From Ehretia macrophylla (lineage: Eukaryota > Streptophyta > Magnoliopsida > Boraginales > Ehretiaceae), in contig CM075771.1 of NCBI GenBank assembly GCA_037974665.1, forward strand, positions 15,969,425 through 16,033,424: a stretch of DNA of 64,000 bases, read 5' to 3'. Under the pieces are notes generated by a model that worked only from the letters and a program-made list of their open reading frames with translations, was not told the origin of the DNA and did not search any database. A program made the position numbers and the translations under genes. Below, piece after piece: positions 22,740-34,512 of this stretch. Every line of letters starts with the position of its first letter. The stretch's first letter is position 1.

Positions 22740-23933
22740 TGGTAGAATAACATGAAAAGATAAATTGCGGAGTTTGTGGCACGGTGTTTGACTTGCCAGA
22801 GAGTCAAAGCGGAACATCAATGACCCGCATGCTTACTTCAGCCATTGGAGATTCCTCAATGGAAATGGGAACATATAACTATGGACTTTGTTATGGACCT
22901 GCCCAGATCACAAAAGGGTCATGACACCATTTGGGTCATAGTGGATAGATTAACTAAGTCGGCGCACTTCTTAACGATGAACAAAGAGGATAGGCCAGAG
23001 AAACTCGGAGATTTGTATGAGGCGGAGATTGTAAAATTGCACGGGATGCCTGTGAATATTGTATCGGATAGGGATCCTCGTTTTACTTTCCGATTTTGGA
23101 AGAGATTGCAAGAAGCTTTGGGAATGAAACTGAGTTTCAGCACAGCTTATCACCCTCAGACTGATGGACAATCGGAGAGGACTATTCAGATTCTGGAAGA
23201 TATGCTGAGGGCGTGTGTTTTGGATTTCGGAAAAGGTTGGGAGAAATATCTATCCTTAGCTGAGTGCGCCTATAATAATAGTTATCAAGCCACTAGCAGG
23301 ATGGCCCCTTTTGAGGCATTGTATGGACGTAAGTGTCGATCCCCGATTTACTGGGATGAAGTTGGTGAGACGAAGACTTTTGACCCGACCCTTTTACCTG
23401 AACTTATGAAGACTGTTGATAATATCCACCTCATCCGGAAACGAATGCTTGCCGCCCAAAGCAGGCAGAAGAGTTATGCAGACCGCCGAAGATGGAGCCT
23501 AGAGTTCGAGGTTAGCAACAAGGAGTTCTTGAAGATATCACCCCGGAGGGGACTGATTAAACACGGCAAGGGTGGAAAGTTGAGCCCGAGGTTTGTAGGA
23601 CCATTCGAGATAATTGAGAAGGTCGGCAAATTGGTGTATCGCCTAGTACTACCCCAAAACCTCCCCAATATTCACGACGTGTTTCATGTTTCAATGCTGT
23701 GGAAGTATCATCCTGATCCTTCGCATATCTTGGAGCCAGAGCCGTTGCAGCTTCGGGAGAACTTGTCTTATGAGGAGAAGCCCATTTGGATCCAAGACTA
23801 GGAAGATCGGGAGTTGCGCAACAAAACTATACAAATGGTGAAAGTACTGTGGGATCATCATGGAGTTGAAGAAGCAACGTGGGAAAGGCGAGACCAGATG
23901 GAGCAGCAATATCCAGCTTTATTTCAAAGGTAA
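22740..23933 (+). pseudogene. Element 1 integrase and chromodomain-like tail remnant
   Basis: The frame opens with the C-X2-C half of the integrase zinc finger (CLTCQ, about 22785-22799). Then comes the DDE core: first D in TMDFV, second in SDRDPRF, E in DGQSERT. A GPF motif of the GPY/F region follows (RFVGPFEI), then the HDVFHVSML segment typical of chromoviruses. Stops occur at 22743, 22761, 22821 and 23799. After the last TAG the same frame continues to TAA at 23931 with a chromodomain-like end (KVLWDHHGVEEATWE). Integrase inserts the DNA copy; chromodomain tails direct it to chromatin. The zinc finger is incomplete, so it is a pseudogene. Confidence 0.9.
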
Positions 23934-23960
23934 TATTGAATTTCGGGACGAAATTCTTTT

Positions 23961-23973
23961 AAGGAGGAGAGGA
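23961..23973 (+). other. Element 1 polypurine tract
   Basis: AAGGAGGAGAGGA abuts the 3' LTR start (TGTGAGGCTCG), the expected place for the plus-strand DNA primer. Confidence 0.85.
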
Positions 23974-26900
23974 TGTGAGGCTCGACCTCGATTTGCGTGT
24001 GATACTTTGTTTCATGTGCTCTAACCTAGATTTGCGTCCCTTGACCTAGGTTTAAGAATTTTGTTTGTTTTGTGTTCCTTGCATTGAATTACGTGCATTC
24101 ATATAGGGTTACGTGCATTTACTTAAAAATGTGCGTTCGTCTCGTAGTTCGTGCCCTACCTCGTAGTGCGTGCCCTAGACCTAGGAAAACGTGCCCTCAT
24201 GCTAAACAAGAAAGCATATTACACGAAGTACTAGGTCATTAATTAATCCTACAAAATCACTAACTATTATTAAATTTCTAATTCAACCCACTAGAAGACA
24301 AAATCTCACAAAAAGCTTGACATTCCCTATTCTTTATTCCTTATTCTTTCTGCCCTTTCAACACACAATTAAATAATGATCAAAAGTTGACAAAAAATCA
24401 GAATTTTCATTGCTTTGGCCGACCACTATGTGGTTTCTTTGCATGCATGCTCAATTCAAATTTATTTCTAGACAAGTTATGACAAAACACTTATCAATGC
24501 ATTAAAAAAAAAAAAAAATTTGCTCAAAACCACCTCAATTTCCTCACCTTGCTCGACCAAACAACCTTTGCCCATGCTAGCATTTTAAAATCACACCTTG
24601 AAGACACAAAAATATGATTCATCAAGCTCAAGGCCGAACATGCTCATCAAAGTTGCAAAGGCCTTCATTTTTTTTTTGTCATTTCTTCTTCCTTCCTCAA
24701 TCTTCTCTCTCTCCCTCTCATTTTTCTCTCTCTCTCGGCCTTGTCTGATTCTCTTCACTTCACAACTCATCTTCAACATCCTAAGGTTAATCAAGGCAAG
24801 CCCAAGCAAAGGAACTCAACCAAACTAGCTAGATTGCAAGAAAACACACATGCAAGCTATTGAGTCTTCATTTCGGCCCTAGGTGAGTTACTAAGCTTCC
24901 ATTTCTTTTCTTCTTGTTCTAACCACATGCATGTACTAAGATCTTGGTCACTAAGCTAGGAAAAATAGGGAAAATCTAGTTGGAACCTCGGCTAGGCAAA
25001 CGAGAAGAAGAAAGTTGTGGTTCAACAAGTTTTTGTGCATCTTCTTGGTTGATTGTTAAGGTGAGGCCTAAAACCTTTTGAAAATCCTTCAAAAATCTAC
25101 ATGCATGCTCTTAAATGTATGTATTTGCTTCTGTACTTGAGTTATATGTTCGTTCATAAGCTTCTTCAACCATGCATGGCAAGATTTTGGCTTGAAAGTG
25201 ATGATAGGAGAAGTCGGATTATGTGACAGCTCTCTGACCAGTTGTTTCGATGTAAGTTTGGCTAGGCAAATGTTGTTGAAAATACCTGACAATTGGCAGG
25301 TGACTATTTTTTCCAGTTTTGAACATTTTTTGTAGAAATAGGCCAAAGCTAATTTTGAATCTAAGGTCCTGAAAATGGCAAATCGTTGAAATGTATCCTA
25401 ATCTGGAAATCTGGAAAAATGAAGTAGGTTTTGACAGATGCACTGACCTTGTAGAACGAACCAGATTTGGCTTAGGAAATGATATTCCAAATGCATGAAA
25501 TTTGGTGTGCTGCTAGATTTTTCAGTTCTGGAAATTTTTGTCAAAAATGGAATAAGGCAAAATCTGACCCTAAGGACCTCAAAAACGTCAATTATCGAAA
25601 TCTGTGCAAATCTGGACAGTTTTGTGCTATCTCACTGTTTCGGCTATAACTAATGATCTCGAACTCCAAATGATGCAAGGTTTGTTTCTGATTTTAGTTC
25701 ACTTATTAATATTTAATTTGACATCTTATTCACTGGAATTGGAGATTGTTTGTTTATCTTAATGTTTGTGAGAAAACAGCCTATTGCAGTGAGGGTTTCA
25801 CTTAGTTATATGCTTGGAAAAATTGTTGTAACCTCTCTCGTGGTATTAATTGCTTGGAATTATGGTGTTGGGATGTTGTATGGACTTTTTTGAGTACTTG
25901 AGGATGTTTGAATTAAATGATGCATGACTTGAGATTGATTTTGAGTTGACTTAGGGTTTAATCACACGGTTAAGCACGAAATGGAAACCCTAATGACTAG
26001 GTAGGCTTGCTAAGTGTTGATCGTTTGGATATTGTGTGGAATTATATGTTTAGTAGGCTGCCCGTAGTTGCCTTATAGCCTTAAATGTGGTTTTGCTCAT
26101 TGTATGTTGACAAATGGGCTTTTCTTGCATCCGAGCCCACGTAGATGTCATTGCATGTTATATAATCTTATTATTTGATTGCGTGGACTTTGAATTGAGT
26201 TATATGGCGTGATTTATATGTGTTACATGGCTGCCCGTTTAATGTTCATATAACTCTATATGCCTTTCAAGTGAAATTACTTGTCTTATCGTGCCCTGCT
26301 TGTTTACTTGCCAATGTGTAATCTTATGACTGTCCGGAGGCAACCTACTTTGTTGTCCTCCTAATGTGATATATTAAATGTCATAAATGTGCATTGCATA
26401 CAAGGTTGCGACCTTTCATCCTGGCGTGGTAGCGTTCACGCACACCGGGCGGCATCGGGCTTGCCGGTGCAACTGTGACTACCATTGTCCAATTCCCTCT
26501 CTCGCTTGGGGGCTAGACTTCCTCGGAGAGTTGGGTAGTAGGATTTCGGGGTACATCCGGAGTACACCCACCTAGCGTGTTTGGAGGATGATTTGAAGTC
26601 AGCCGCAACAATTGATTCTGGAAATGAACTGAGAGCAAAAGCTCACCGTATCCTTTTACTAAGTGTATAAGTACTCTCGCTTGGTTCCTAGAGAACCTTG
26701 GGGAGGAAAGACTGGTATTTATGTTCCTTTACTTTATATTATTGTTATATTTATGCTTGCAAAAGGATTTTCATAAGTTGAACTAGAAAATGAGTTTCAA
26801 AACCTATTTCTCGTTCCCCCTTGCTGAGTGATTTCCTATCTTGTGTGTTTTGCGTGATTATGGCTACTTGTGGACTCTATGCTACTTGAAGACTATTTCC

Positions 26901-27470
26901 TTTATTTTGCTTGTTATTTGTAATGTAAAAGACCCCCGTTGTAATTTGGGGTCTTATTTTGGTTTGTACTGATATTGCTAAACCGACACTAGACACTACT
27001 ACGATCGTTTTACTATTATTACTGCTAGTATCTATCATAGGTTATGATGTATTAGGTAAAGACTAAGTAAATGAACCTATCCAATCTTAAACAGGTACAC
27101 GCTTTTAAGCTAAGATCAACAGGTATTTTTGTAACGAGGATAAACAAACAAATGAGACATAGTATCATGCTAGGCTATAAATCAAACGAAGCAACGAGAT
27201 AACTGATAGGCATTTCAACTGATGTTAAATAGTAATCCTAATTGGGAATGAAATTGAGATTGGAAAAAAATAAAACTTGAGGCGTTTAGAGAATTAGGCC
27301 CAACCAAAGAGCCCAAATACAGCCGTTATGCTATCGGTTTTCCGAAAAACTTTGGAGTTTAGACTAAAACATTAGGTGTTCAATCTTCATAAACAGTTAA
27401 GTATGTGATATGACCCGAATGTTTAGTTCACACCCTAGTCTAACCTTATAGGCCGGGTTGGGGCGTGACA
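23974..27470 (+). repeat. Element 1 3' LTR (3497 bp)
   Basis: Starts TGTGAGGC and ends GGCGTGACA. It matches the 5' LTR throughout except for small changes and a 92-bp deletion at 26826-26829, where GAGT in the 5' LTR at 19662 and at 19754 has collapsed to one copy. Confidence 0.93.
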
Positions 27471-27475
27471 GGAGC
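27471..27475. repeat. Target site duplication, right (GGAGC), element 1
   Basis: Exact copy of 16809-16813; the 5S spacer resumes here with CCTTAACTTTTGATC. Confidence 0.85.
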
Positions 27476-27714
27476 CCTTAACTTTTGATCTCTAAGGAGT
27501 TATGCGGCGCACAACATACCGTTGGAAAGCTCTCTCAGAGCTCTACAACAGGGGCAGCAAGCCTACTCGACTACACCTATTTGGAGCCCAAAATCGAACA
27601 TTTTCATAAGTTTCGGGCTACTTTTCTTCTTTTTGCGCTGTTTCTTCTTCCTAGATCATTCGTCCAAAGCCACGAAAAGGAAGACACATAAGGGCTTTAC
27701 GCCTTCAACATGAC

Positions 27715-27833
27715 AGGTGCGATCATACCACCACTAATGCACTGGATCGCATTAGAACTCCGAAGTTAAGTGTGCTTGGGTGAGAGTTGTGCTAGGATGG
27801 GTGACCCCTAGGGAAGTCCTCGTGTTGCACCAC
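27715..27833 (+). rRNA. 5S: 5S rRNA gene, copy 33
   Basis: Full-length copy with CACTGGATCGCATTAG, TTAAGTGTG in box A, GGGTGAGAGTTGTGC and a CACCAC end. Confidence 0.95.
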
Positions 27834-28245
27834 CTTTTTTCGTTTTGGTTTTTTGCCCCGTTCAGGCTTGCCAAGATACTTTATCCATCACATTTCTATT
27901 ATTGAGTCCCACGACATCTTGGGCAAGACAACTTCACTTCGCATAGTGGCTGGCCCCGTAAACCGAGGGCGTGGGGCCTGTGACCAAGTCTCCGTCCCTT
28001 CGGTGTCTTTAACTTTTGATCTGTAAGGAGTTATGCGGCGCACAGTATACCGTTGGAAAGCTCTTTAAGAGTACTACGACGGGGGCAGCAAGCCTACTCG
28101 ACTGCACCTATTTGGAGCCCAAAATCGAACATTTTCACCAGTTTTGGGCCACTTTTTTTCTTTTTGCACAGTTTCGTCGTCCCGGATGGTTCGTCGTAAG
28201 CTGCGAAAAGGACGACGCAAAAGGGCTTTGCACCCTCAACATGAC

Positions 28246-28361
28246 AGGTGCGATACCAGCACTAATGCACAGGATCCCATCAGAACTCGGACGTTAAGCG
28301 TGCTTGGGCGAGACTAGTACTAGGATGGGTGACCCACTGGGAAGTCCTCGTGTTGCACCCC
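28246..28361 (+). rRNA. 5S: 5S rRNA gene, copy 34 (116 bp)
   Basis: Three bases (CAT) are lost in GCGATACCAGC. GGACGTTAAGCG and GAGACTAGTAC are shared with the copy at 31863, marking the pair as duplicates. Confidence 0.94.
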
Positions 28362-28772
28362 CCTTTTCGTTCTATTTTTTTGCCCCGTTCTGGCTTGCCA
28401 ATATACTTTATCCTTCACATTTCTAATATCATGTCCTGCGGCATCTTGGGCAAGACAACTTAACTTCGCGTAGAGGCTGGGACCGCAAACTGAGGGTGTA
28501 GGGCCTATAACAAGGTCTTCGTCGCTCCATTCCCCATAAGTTTTTAGCCGTAAGGAGTTATGCGGTGCACAGCATACCATTGAAAAGCTCTCTGATAGTT
28601 CTATGACGGGGGCAGCAAGCCTGCTCAGCTGCGCTTGTTTTGGGGTCCAAAATCGTACATTTGATCAGTTTCGTGCCACTTTTCTTCTTTTTGCACTGTT
28701 TATTCGTCCCGGATCTTTCGTCGTGAGCCACGAAAAGGACGAAACAGAAGGGCTTTGCCCCATCAACATGAC

Positions 28773-28891
28773 GGGTGCGATCATACTAGCACTAATGCAC
28801 CAGATCCCAGGAGAAATACGAAGTTAAACGTGCTTGGGCGAGAGTAGTACTAGGATGGGTGACCCTCTGGGAAGTCCTCGTGTTGCACCCC
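28773..28891 (+). rRNA. 5S: 5S rRNA gene, copy 35
   Basis: Full-length copy with CATACTAGC, CCCAGGAGAAATACG and GTTAAACG. Its partner is the copy at 32394. Confidence 0.95.
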
Positions 28892-29217
28892 CCTTTTCGT
28901 TTTTTTTTTTTCCCCGTTTAGGCTTGCCAATATGATTTATCCTTCACATTTGTAATATCGAGTCTTACTGCATCTCGGGCAAGACAGCTTCACTTCGCGT
29001 AGAGGCTGGGACCGCAAACCGAGGGTGTGGGGCTTACGATGGGGGCAGCAAGCCTGCTCGGCTGCGCCTGTTTTAAGAACCCAAAATCAAATGTTTTCAT
29101 CAGTTTTGGGTCGCTTTTCTTCTTTTTGCGCTACTTCATCATCCCGGATCGTTCGTCGGAAGATGCGAAACGGACAACAAATAAGGGCATTGCGCCCTCA
29201 ACATGATGAGTGTGATC

Positions 29218-29336
29218 ATACCAGCAGTAATGTACCGGATCAATTCAGAACTTCGAAGTTAAGCGTGCATGGACGAGAGTAGTACTAGGATAGGTGACCC
29301 CCTAGGAAGTCCTCGTGTTGTGCCCTATTTTTCATT
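29218..29336 (+). rRNA. 5S: 5S rRNA gene, copy 36
   Basis: Full-length copy with CAGTAATGTACCGGATCAATTC, GTGCATGGACGAG and a GTTGTGCCCT end. Its partner is the copy at 33985, which shares GCATGGA and TTGTGCCC. Confidence 0.95.
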
Positions 29337-29739
29337 TTGTTTTTTGGCCCCGTTCAGGCTTGCCAAGATACTTTATCCATCACATTTCTATTATCGAGTC
29401 CCACAGCATCTTGGGCAAAACAACTTCGTTTCGCGTAGAGGTTGGGACCGCAAATTGAGGGCGTGGGACCAATGACCTTGTCTCCGTCACTCCGTTGCCC
29501 ATAACGTGTGATTCGTATGGAGTTATGCAGTGCAGAGCATACCGTTAGAAAGCTTTCTGAGAGCTCTACGATAGGGGAAGTAAGCCTGCTCGGCTGCACC
29601 TGTTTTTTGAGCCCAAAATTAAACATTTTCATTAGTTTCGGGCTACTTTTCTTCTTTTTGAACTGTTTCTTCATCCCCATTAGTTCTTCATGAGCTGCGA
29701 AAAAGACTACACATAAAAGATTTGCGCCCTCAACATGAC

Positions 29740-29858
29740 GGGTGCGATCATACCAGCACTAATGCATCGGATCCCTTTAGAACTCCGAAGTTAAGCGTGC
29801 TTGGGCGAGAGTAGTACTAGGATGGGTGATCCCCTATGAAGTCCTCTTGTTGCACCCC
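29740..29858 (+). rRNA. 5S: 5S rRNA gene, copy 37
   Basis: Full-length copy, well conserved in boxes A and IE; GCATCGGATCCCTTTAG is shared with the split copy at 34513 (CATCGGATCCCTTC). Confidence 0.95.
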
Positions 29859-30271
29859 TATTTTCTTTTTGTTTTTTTGCCCCGTTCAGGCTTGCCAAGA
29901 TACTTTATCCATCACATTTCTATTATCGAGTCCCATAGCATCTTAGGCAAGACAACTTTATTTCACGTAGAGGCTGGGACCGCAAACCGAGGGTGTGGGG
30001 CCTGTGACTAAGTCTCCGTCACTCTGTTGGCCTCAACTTTTGATCCGTAAGGAGTTATGCAGCGCACAGCATACCGTTGGAAAGCTCTCTGAGAGCTCTA
30101 CGACAGGGGCAGCAAGCCTGCTTGGCTCCGCCTATTTTTAGAGCTAAAATCAAACGTTTTCATCAGTTTCGGTCCACTTTTCTTCTTTGTGTACTGTTTC
30201 TTCATCCCGGATCGTTCATCGTGAGGCATGAAAAACACGACACTTAAGGGCTTTGCACCCTCAAAAATGAC

Positions 30272-30389
30272 TGGTGCGATCATACCAGTACTAATCCACC
30301 GGATTACATCAGAACTCCAAGTTAAGCGTGCTTGGGCGAGAGTAGTACTAGGATAGATGACCCCTTGGGAAGTCCTCGTGTTGCACTCC
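30272..30389 (+). rRNA. 5S: 5S rRNA gene, copy 38 (118 bp)
   Basis: One base is lost at the start of box A (CTCCAAGTT for CTCCGAAGTT), with GGATTACATC and GGATAGATGACC elsewhere. Confidence 0.95.
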
Positions 30390-30803
30390 CCCTTTTCGTT
30401 TTGTTTTTTAGCCCCGTTCAGGCTTGCCAAGTTGCTTTATTCGTCACATTTCTATAATCGAGTCCCACGGCATCTTCGGTGGGACAACTTCACTTCGAGT
30501 AAAGGTTGGTCCCACAAACCGAGGGTGTGGGGCCAGTGACCAGGTCTCTGTCGCTCCAATGCCCATAACTTTTGATCCGTAAGGAGTTATACGGAGTACA
30601 GCATACCATTGGAAAGCTCTCCGAGAGCTCTACGACAGGGGCAGCAAACCTGCTTGGGTGCGCCTGTATTTAGCACCCAAATTCTAACATTTTCATCAAT
30701 TTCGGGCCACTTTTATTCTTTTTGCACTGTTTCTTTGTCCCGGTTCGTTCATCGAGAGGTGCGAAAAAGACGACACTTAAGGGCTTTGCGCCCTCAAAAT
30801 GAT

Positions 30804-30921
30804 AGGTGTGATCATACCAGCACTAATGCATTGGATCCCCTCAGAACTCCGAAGTTAAGCATGCTTGGGCGAGAGTAGTACTAGGATGGGTGACCACTTG
30901 GAAGTCCTCGTGTTGGACCCC
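30804..30921 (+). rRNA. 5S: 5S rRNA gene, copy 39 (118 bp)
   Basis: One base is lost in TGACCACTTGGAAG; CATTGGATCCCCTC and a TTGGACCCC end are other changes. Confidence 0.95.
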
Positions 30922-31334
30922 GTTTTTCGTTTTGTTTTTTTACCCCGTTCAAGCTTGCCAAGATAATTTATCCATCACATTTCTATTAATCAGTCCCACG
31001 ACATCTTGGGCAACACAACTTCACTTCGCATAGAGGCTGGGACCACAAACCGAGTTCGTGGGGCCTGTGACCATGGCTCCGTCGCACTGGTGCCCATAAC
31101 TTTTGACCCGTAAGGAGTTATACGGCGCACAACATACTGTTTGAAAGCTCTCTGAGAGCTTTATAATGGGGGCAGCAAGCCTACTCGGCTGCGCCTATTT
31201 TAGGAACCCAAAATCGAACATTTTCATTAGATTTGGGCCGTTTTTCTTCTTTTTGCACTGTTTCATCGTCCCGGATCCATTGTCGTGAGCCGCAAAAAGG
31301 ACGACACATAAGGGCTTTGCACCCTCAACATGAC

Positions 31335-31453
31335 GGGTGCAATCATACCAATACTAATGCACCGAATCCCATTAGAGTTCCGAAGTTAAGCGTGCTTGGG
31401 CGAGAGTAGTACTAGGATTGGTGACCCCTTGGGAAGACCTCGTGTTGCACCCC
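31335..31453 (+). rRNA. 5S: 5S rRNA gene, copy 40
   Basis: Full-length copy with CCGAATCCCATTAGAGTTCCG; box A and IE are consensus, and box C reads GGATTGGTGACCCC. Confidence 0.96.
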
Positions 31454-31862
31454 CATTTTCGTTTTGTTTTTTTGCCCCGTTCAAGCTTGCCAAGATACTT
31501 TATCCATCACATTTCTATTATCTAGTCCCTAGGCATCTTGGGCAAGACAACTTCACTTCGCTTAGCGGTTGGGACCGCAAACCGAGGGTTAGGGCCTGTG
31601 ACCAGGTCTCCGTCACTTCGGTGCCTTTAACTTTTGATCTGTAAAGAGTTATGCGGCGCACAGCATACCGTTAGAAAGCACTCTAAGAGTACTACGACAG
31701 GGGTAGCAAGCCTACTCGACTGTGCCTATTTGGAGCCCAAAATCGAAGATTTTCACCAATTTTGGGCCACTTTCTTCTTTTTGCACAGTTTCGTCGTCCC
31801 AGATGGTTCGTCGTAAGCCGCAAAAAGGATGACACAAAAGGGCTTTGCGCCCTCAACATGAC

Positions 31863-31981
31863 AGGTGTGATCATACCAGCACTAGTGCACCAGATCCCAT
31901 TAGAACTCCGACGTTAAGCGTGCTCAGACGAGACTAGTACTAGGATGGGTGACCCACTAGGAAGTCTTCATGTTGCACCCC
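31863..31981 (+). rRNA. 5S: 5S rRNA gene, copy 41
   Basis: Full-length copy with CCGACGTTAAGCG, GCTCAGACGAGACTAG and GTCTTCATG. Partner of the copy at 28246 but without its 3-bp loss. Confidence 0.95.
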
Positions 31982-32393
31982 CCTTTTCGTTCTGTTTTTT
32001 TGCCCCGTTCTGGCTTGCAAATATGATTTATCCTTCACATTTCTAATATCGAGTCCTGCGGCATCTTGGGCAAGACAACTTCACTTCGCGTAGAGGCTGG
32101 GACCGCAAACTGAGGGTGTGGGGCCTGCAACAAGGTCTTCGTCGCTCCGTTGCCCATAACATTTTAGCCGTAAGGAGTTATGCGGCGCACAACATACCAT
32201 TGGAAAGCCCTCCAATAGCTCTATGACGAGGGCAGCAAGCCTGTTCAGCTGCGCCTGTTTTTGGGGTCCAAAATCGTACATTTGATCAGTTTCGTGCCAT
32301 TTTTCTTCTTTTTGCACTGTTTATTTGTCCCGGATCTTTCGTCGTGAGCCGTGAAAATGACGAAACAGAAGGGCTTTGCCCCCTAAACATGGC

Positions 32394-32512
32394 GGGTGCG
32401 ATCATACTAGCACTAATGCACCAGATCCCATAAGAACTATGAACTTAAACGTGCTTGGGCGAGAGTAGTACTAGGATGGGTGACCCTCTGGGAAGTCCTC
32501 GTGTTGCACCCC
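32394..32512 (+). rRNA. 5S: 5S rRNA gene, copy 42
   Basis: Full-length copy with CATACTAGC, ACTATGAACTTAAACG and GACCCTCTGGG. Partner of the copy at 28773. Confidence 0.95.
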
Positions 32513-32924
32513 CCTTTTCATTCTGTTTTTTTTCCCCGTTTAGGCTTGCCAATATGATTTATCCTTCACATTTGTAATATCGAGTCTTACTGCATCTTGG
32601 GCACGACAACTTCACTTCGCGTAGAGGCTGGGACCGCAAACCGAGGGTGTGGGGCTTGTGACCAGGTCTTCGTCGCTTCTGTGCCCATAACTTTTTATCC
32701 GTAAGGAGTTATATGGTGCACAACATACCGTTGGAAAGCTCTCTAATAGCTCTACGACGAAGGTAGCAAGCTTGCTCGGCTGTGCCTATTTTTGAAGCCC
32801 AAAATCGAACATTTTTATCAGTTTAGGGCTACTTTTCTAATATCCTTCACGTTTCTTCGTCTCGGATCGTTCGTTGTGAGTCACAAAAAGGACGACACAA
32901 AAGGGCTTGCGCCCTCAACATGAT

Positions 32925-33042
32925 GGGTGCGATCATACCACCACTAATGCACCGGATCCTTTCTGACCTTCGAAGTTAAGCGTGCTTGGGCGAGAGTAGT
33001 ACTAGGATGGGAAACCCCGTGGAAGTCCACGTGTTGCACTCC
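32925..33042 (+). rRNA. 5S: 5S rRNA gene, copy 43 (118 bp)
   Basis: GATCCTTTCTGACCTTCG replaces the consensus stem, and one base is lost in GAAACCCCGTGGAAG. It lies in the part of the duplicated block that is missing from 28.8-29.2 kb. Confidence 0.94.
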
Positions 33043-33455
33043 CTTTTTCGTTTTGTTTTTTTGCACCATTCAGACTTGCCAAGATACTTTATCCGTCACA
33101 TTTCTATTATTGAGTCCCACGGTATCTTGGGCAAAACAACTTCATTTCGCGTAGAGGTTGGGACCGCAAACCGAGGGCGTCGGGCCAGTGACTAGGTCTC
33201 CGTCGCTCCGGTGCCCATAACTTTTGATCCGTAAGGAGTTATGCGGCGTACAGTATACCGTTAGAACGCTCCCTGAGAGCTCTATGACATGCGCAGCAAA
33301 CCTGCTCGGCTGTGCCTATTTTCAGTGCCCAAATTCTAACATTCTCATGAGTTCCGGTCCACTTTTATTCTTTTTGCATTGTTTCTTCGTCCCGGTTCGT
33401 TCATCATGAGGCGGGAAAAGGACGATACTTAAAGGCTTTGCGCCCTCAAAATGAC

Positions 33456-33574
33456 ATGTGTGATCATACCAGCACTAATGCACGAGATCCCATCAGAACT
33501 CTGAAGTTAAGCGTGCTTGGGCGACAGTAAAACTAGGACGGTTGACCCCTTGGGAAGTCATCGTGTTGCACCGC
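33456..33574 (+). rRNA. 5S: 5S rRNA gene, copy 44
   Basis: Full-length copy with CACGAGATCC, GCGACAGTAAAAC in IE and GACGGTTGACCCC in box C. Confidence 0.94.
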
Positions 33575-33984
33575 ATTTTGTTGTGTTTTTTTGCCACGTT
33601 CAGGCTTGCCAAGATGCTTTATCTGTCACATTTCTATTATCGTGTCCCACAGCATCTTGGGCAAGACAACTTCGATTCCCGTAGAGGTTGGGCCCGCAAA
33701 CCGAGGGCGTGGGGCCTATGACCAGGTCTCCGTCACTCAGTGCCCATAACTTTTGATCCGTAAGGAGTTATGCGGTACACAGCATACCGTTGGAATTCTC
33801 TCCGAGAGCTCTACGACGAGGGCAGCAAGCCTGATGGCTGCGCCTATTTTTGGAACCCAAAATTGAATATTTTCATCAGTTTTGGGTCACTTTTCTTCTT
33901 TTTGCGTAATTTTTTTCATCCCCGATCATTCGTCGTTGGCAGCGAAAAGGATGAGACAGAAGGGCTTTGCGACCTCAACATGAT

Positions 33985-34103
33985 GGGTGCGATCATACCA
34001 GCACTAATGCATCGAATCCCATCAGAACTCCGAAGTTAAGCATGCATGGATGAGAGTAGTACTAGGATGGGTGAACCCCTAGGAAGTCCTCGTGTTGTGC
34101 CCC
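33985..34103 (+). rRNA. 5S: 5S rRNA gene, copy 45
   Basis: Full-length copy with GCATCGAATCC, AGCATGCATGGATGAG and a TTGTGCCCC end. Confidence 0.96.
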
Positions 34104-34512
34104 ATTTTTCGTTTTGTTTTTTTGCCCCGTTCAGGCTTGCCAAGATACTTTATCCATCACATTTCTATTATCGAGTCCCACGGCATCTTGGGCAAAACAA
34201 CTTCATTTCGCGTAGAGGTTGGGACCGCAAATCGAGGGCGTGGGACCTGTGACCTTGTCTCCGTCACTCCGTTGCCCATAACTTTTGATCCGTATGGAGT
34301 TATGCAGTGCAGAGCATACCATTAGAAAGCTTTCTAAGAGCTCTACGATATGGGCAGTAAGCCTGCTCGGCTGCACCTGTTTTTTGAGCCCAAAATCATT
34401 TTTATTAGTTTCGGGCCACTTTTCTTCTTTTTGCGCTGTTTCTTCGTCCCCATTAGTTCGTCGTCAGCCACGAAAAAGACTACACATAAAGGCTTTGCGC
34501 CCTCAACATGAC

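Larger units (their letters stand above)
16814..27470 (+). mobile_element. Element 1: chromovirus-type (Tekay/Del-like) Ty3/gypsy LTR retrotransposon, internally deleted
   Basis: A 10.66-kb insertion bounded by 5-bp duplications, with two long direct LTRs, a primer-binding site, a polypurine tract and a decayed gag-pol. The order gag, protease, reverse transcriptase, integrase, then a chromodomain-like tail is that of a chromovirus; the wording of the RT and integrase motifs and the very long LTRs suggest the Tekay/Del clade. The internal part is only 3575 bp because the catalytic half of RT, RNase H and the start of integrase are deleted. Several in-frame stops and one frameshift make it non-autonomous. 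The two LTRs remain very similar, so the insertion is much younger than the array; I did not compute an identity. Confidence 0.93.
28010..29858 (+). repeat. Duplicated multi-unit 5S block, copy 1
   Basis: Matches 31628-34615 in order. 28010-29033 pairs with about 31628-32656 at an offset of about 3.62 kb, and 29034-29858 pairs with about 33813-34631 at about 4.77 kb. Shared rare variants include GGGGTCCAAAATCGTACA with TTTGATCAGTTTCGTGCCA (28640, 32265) and CGAGTCTTACTGCATCT (28960, 32580). About 1.15 kb is missing from this copy at 29034. Confidence 0.75.
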
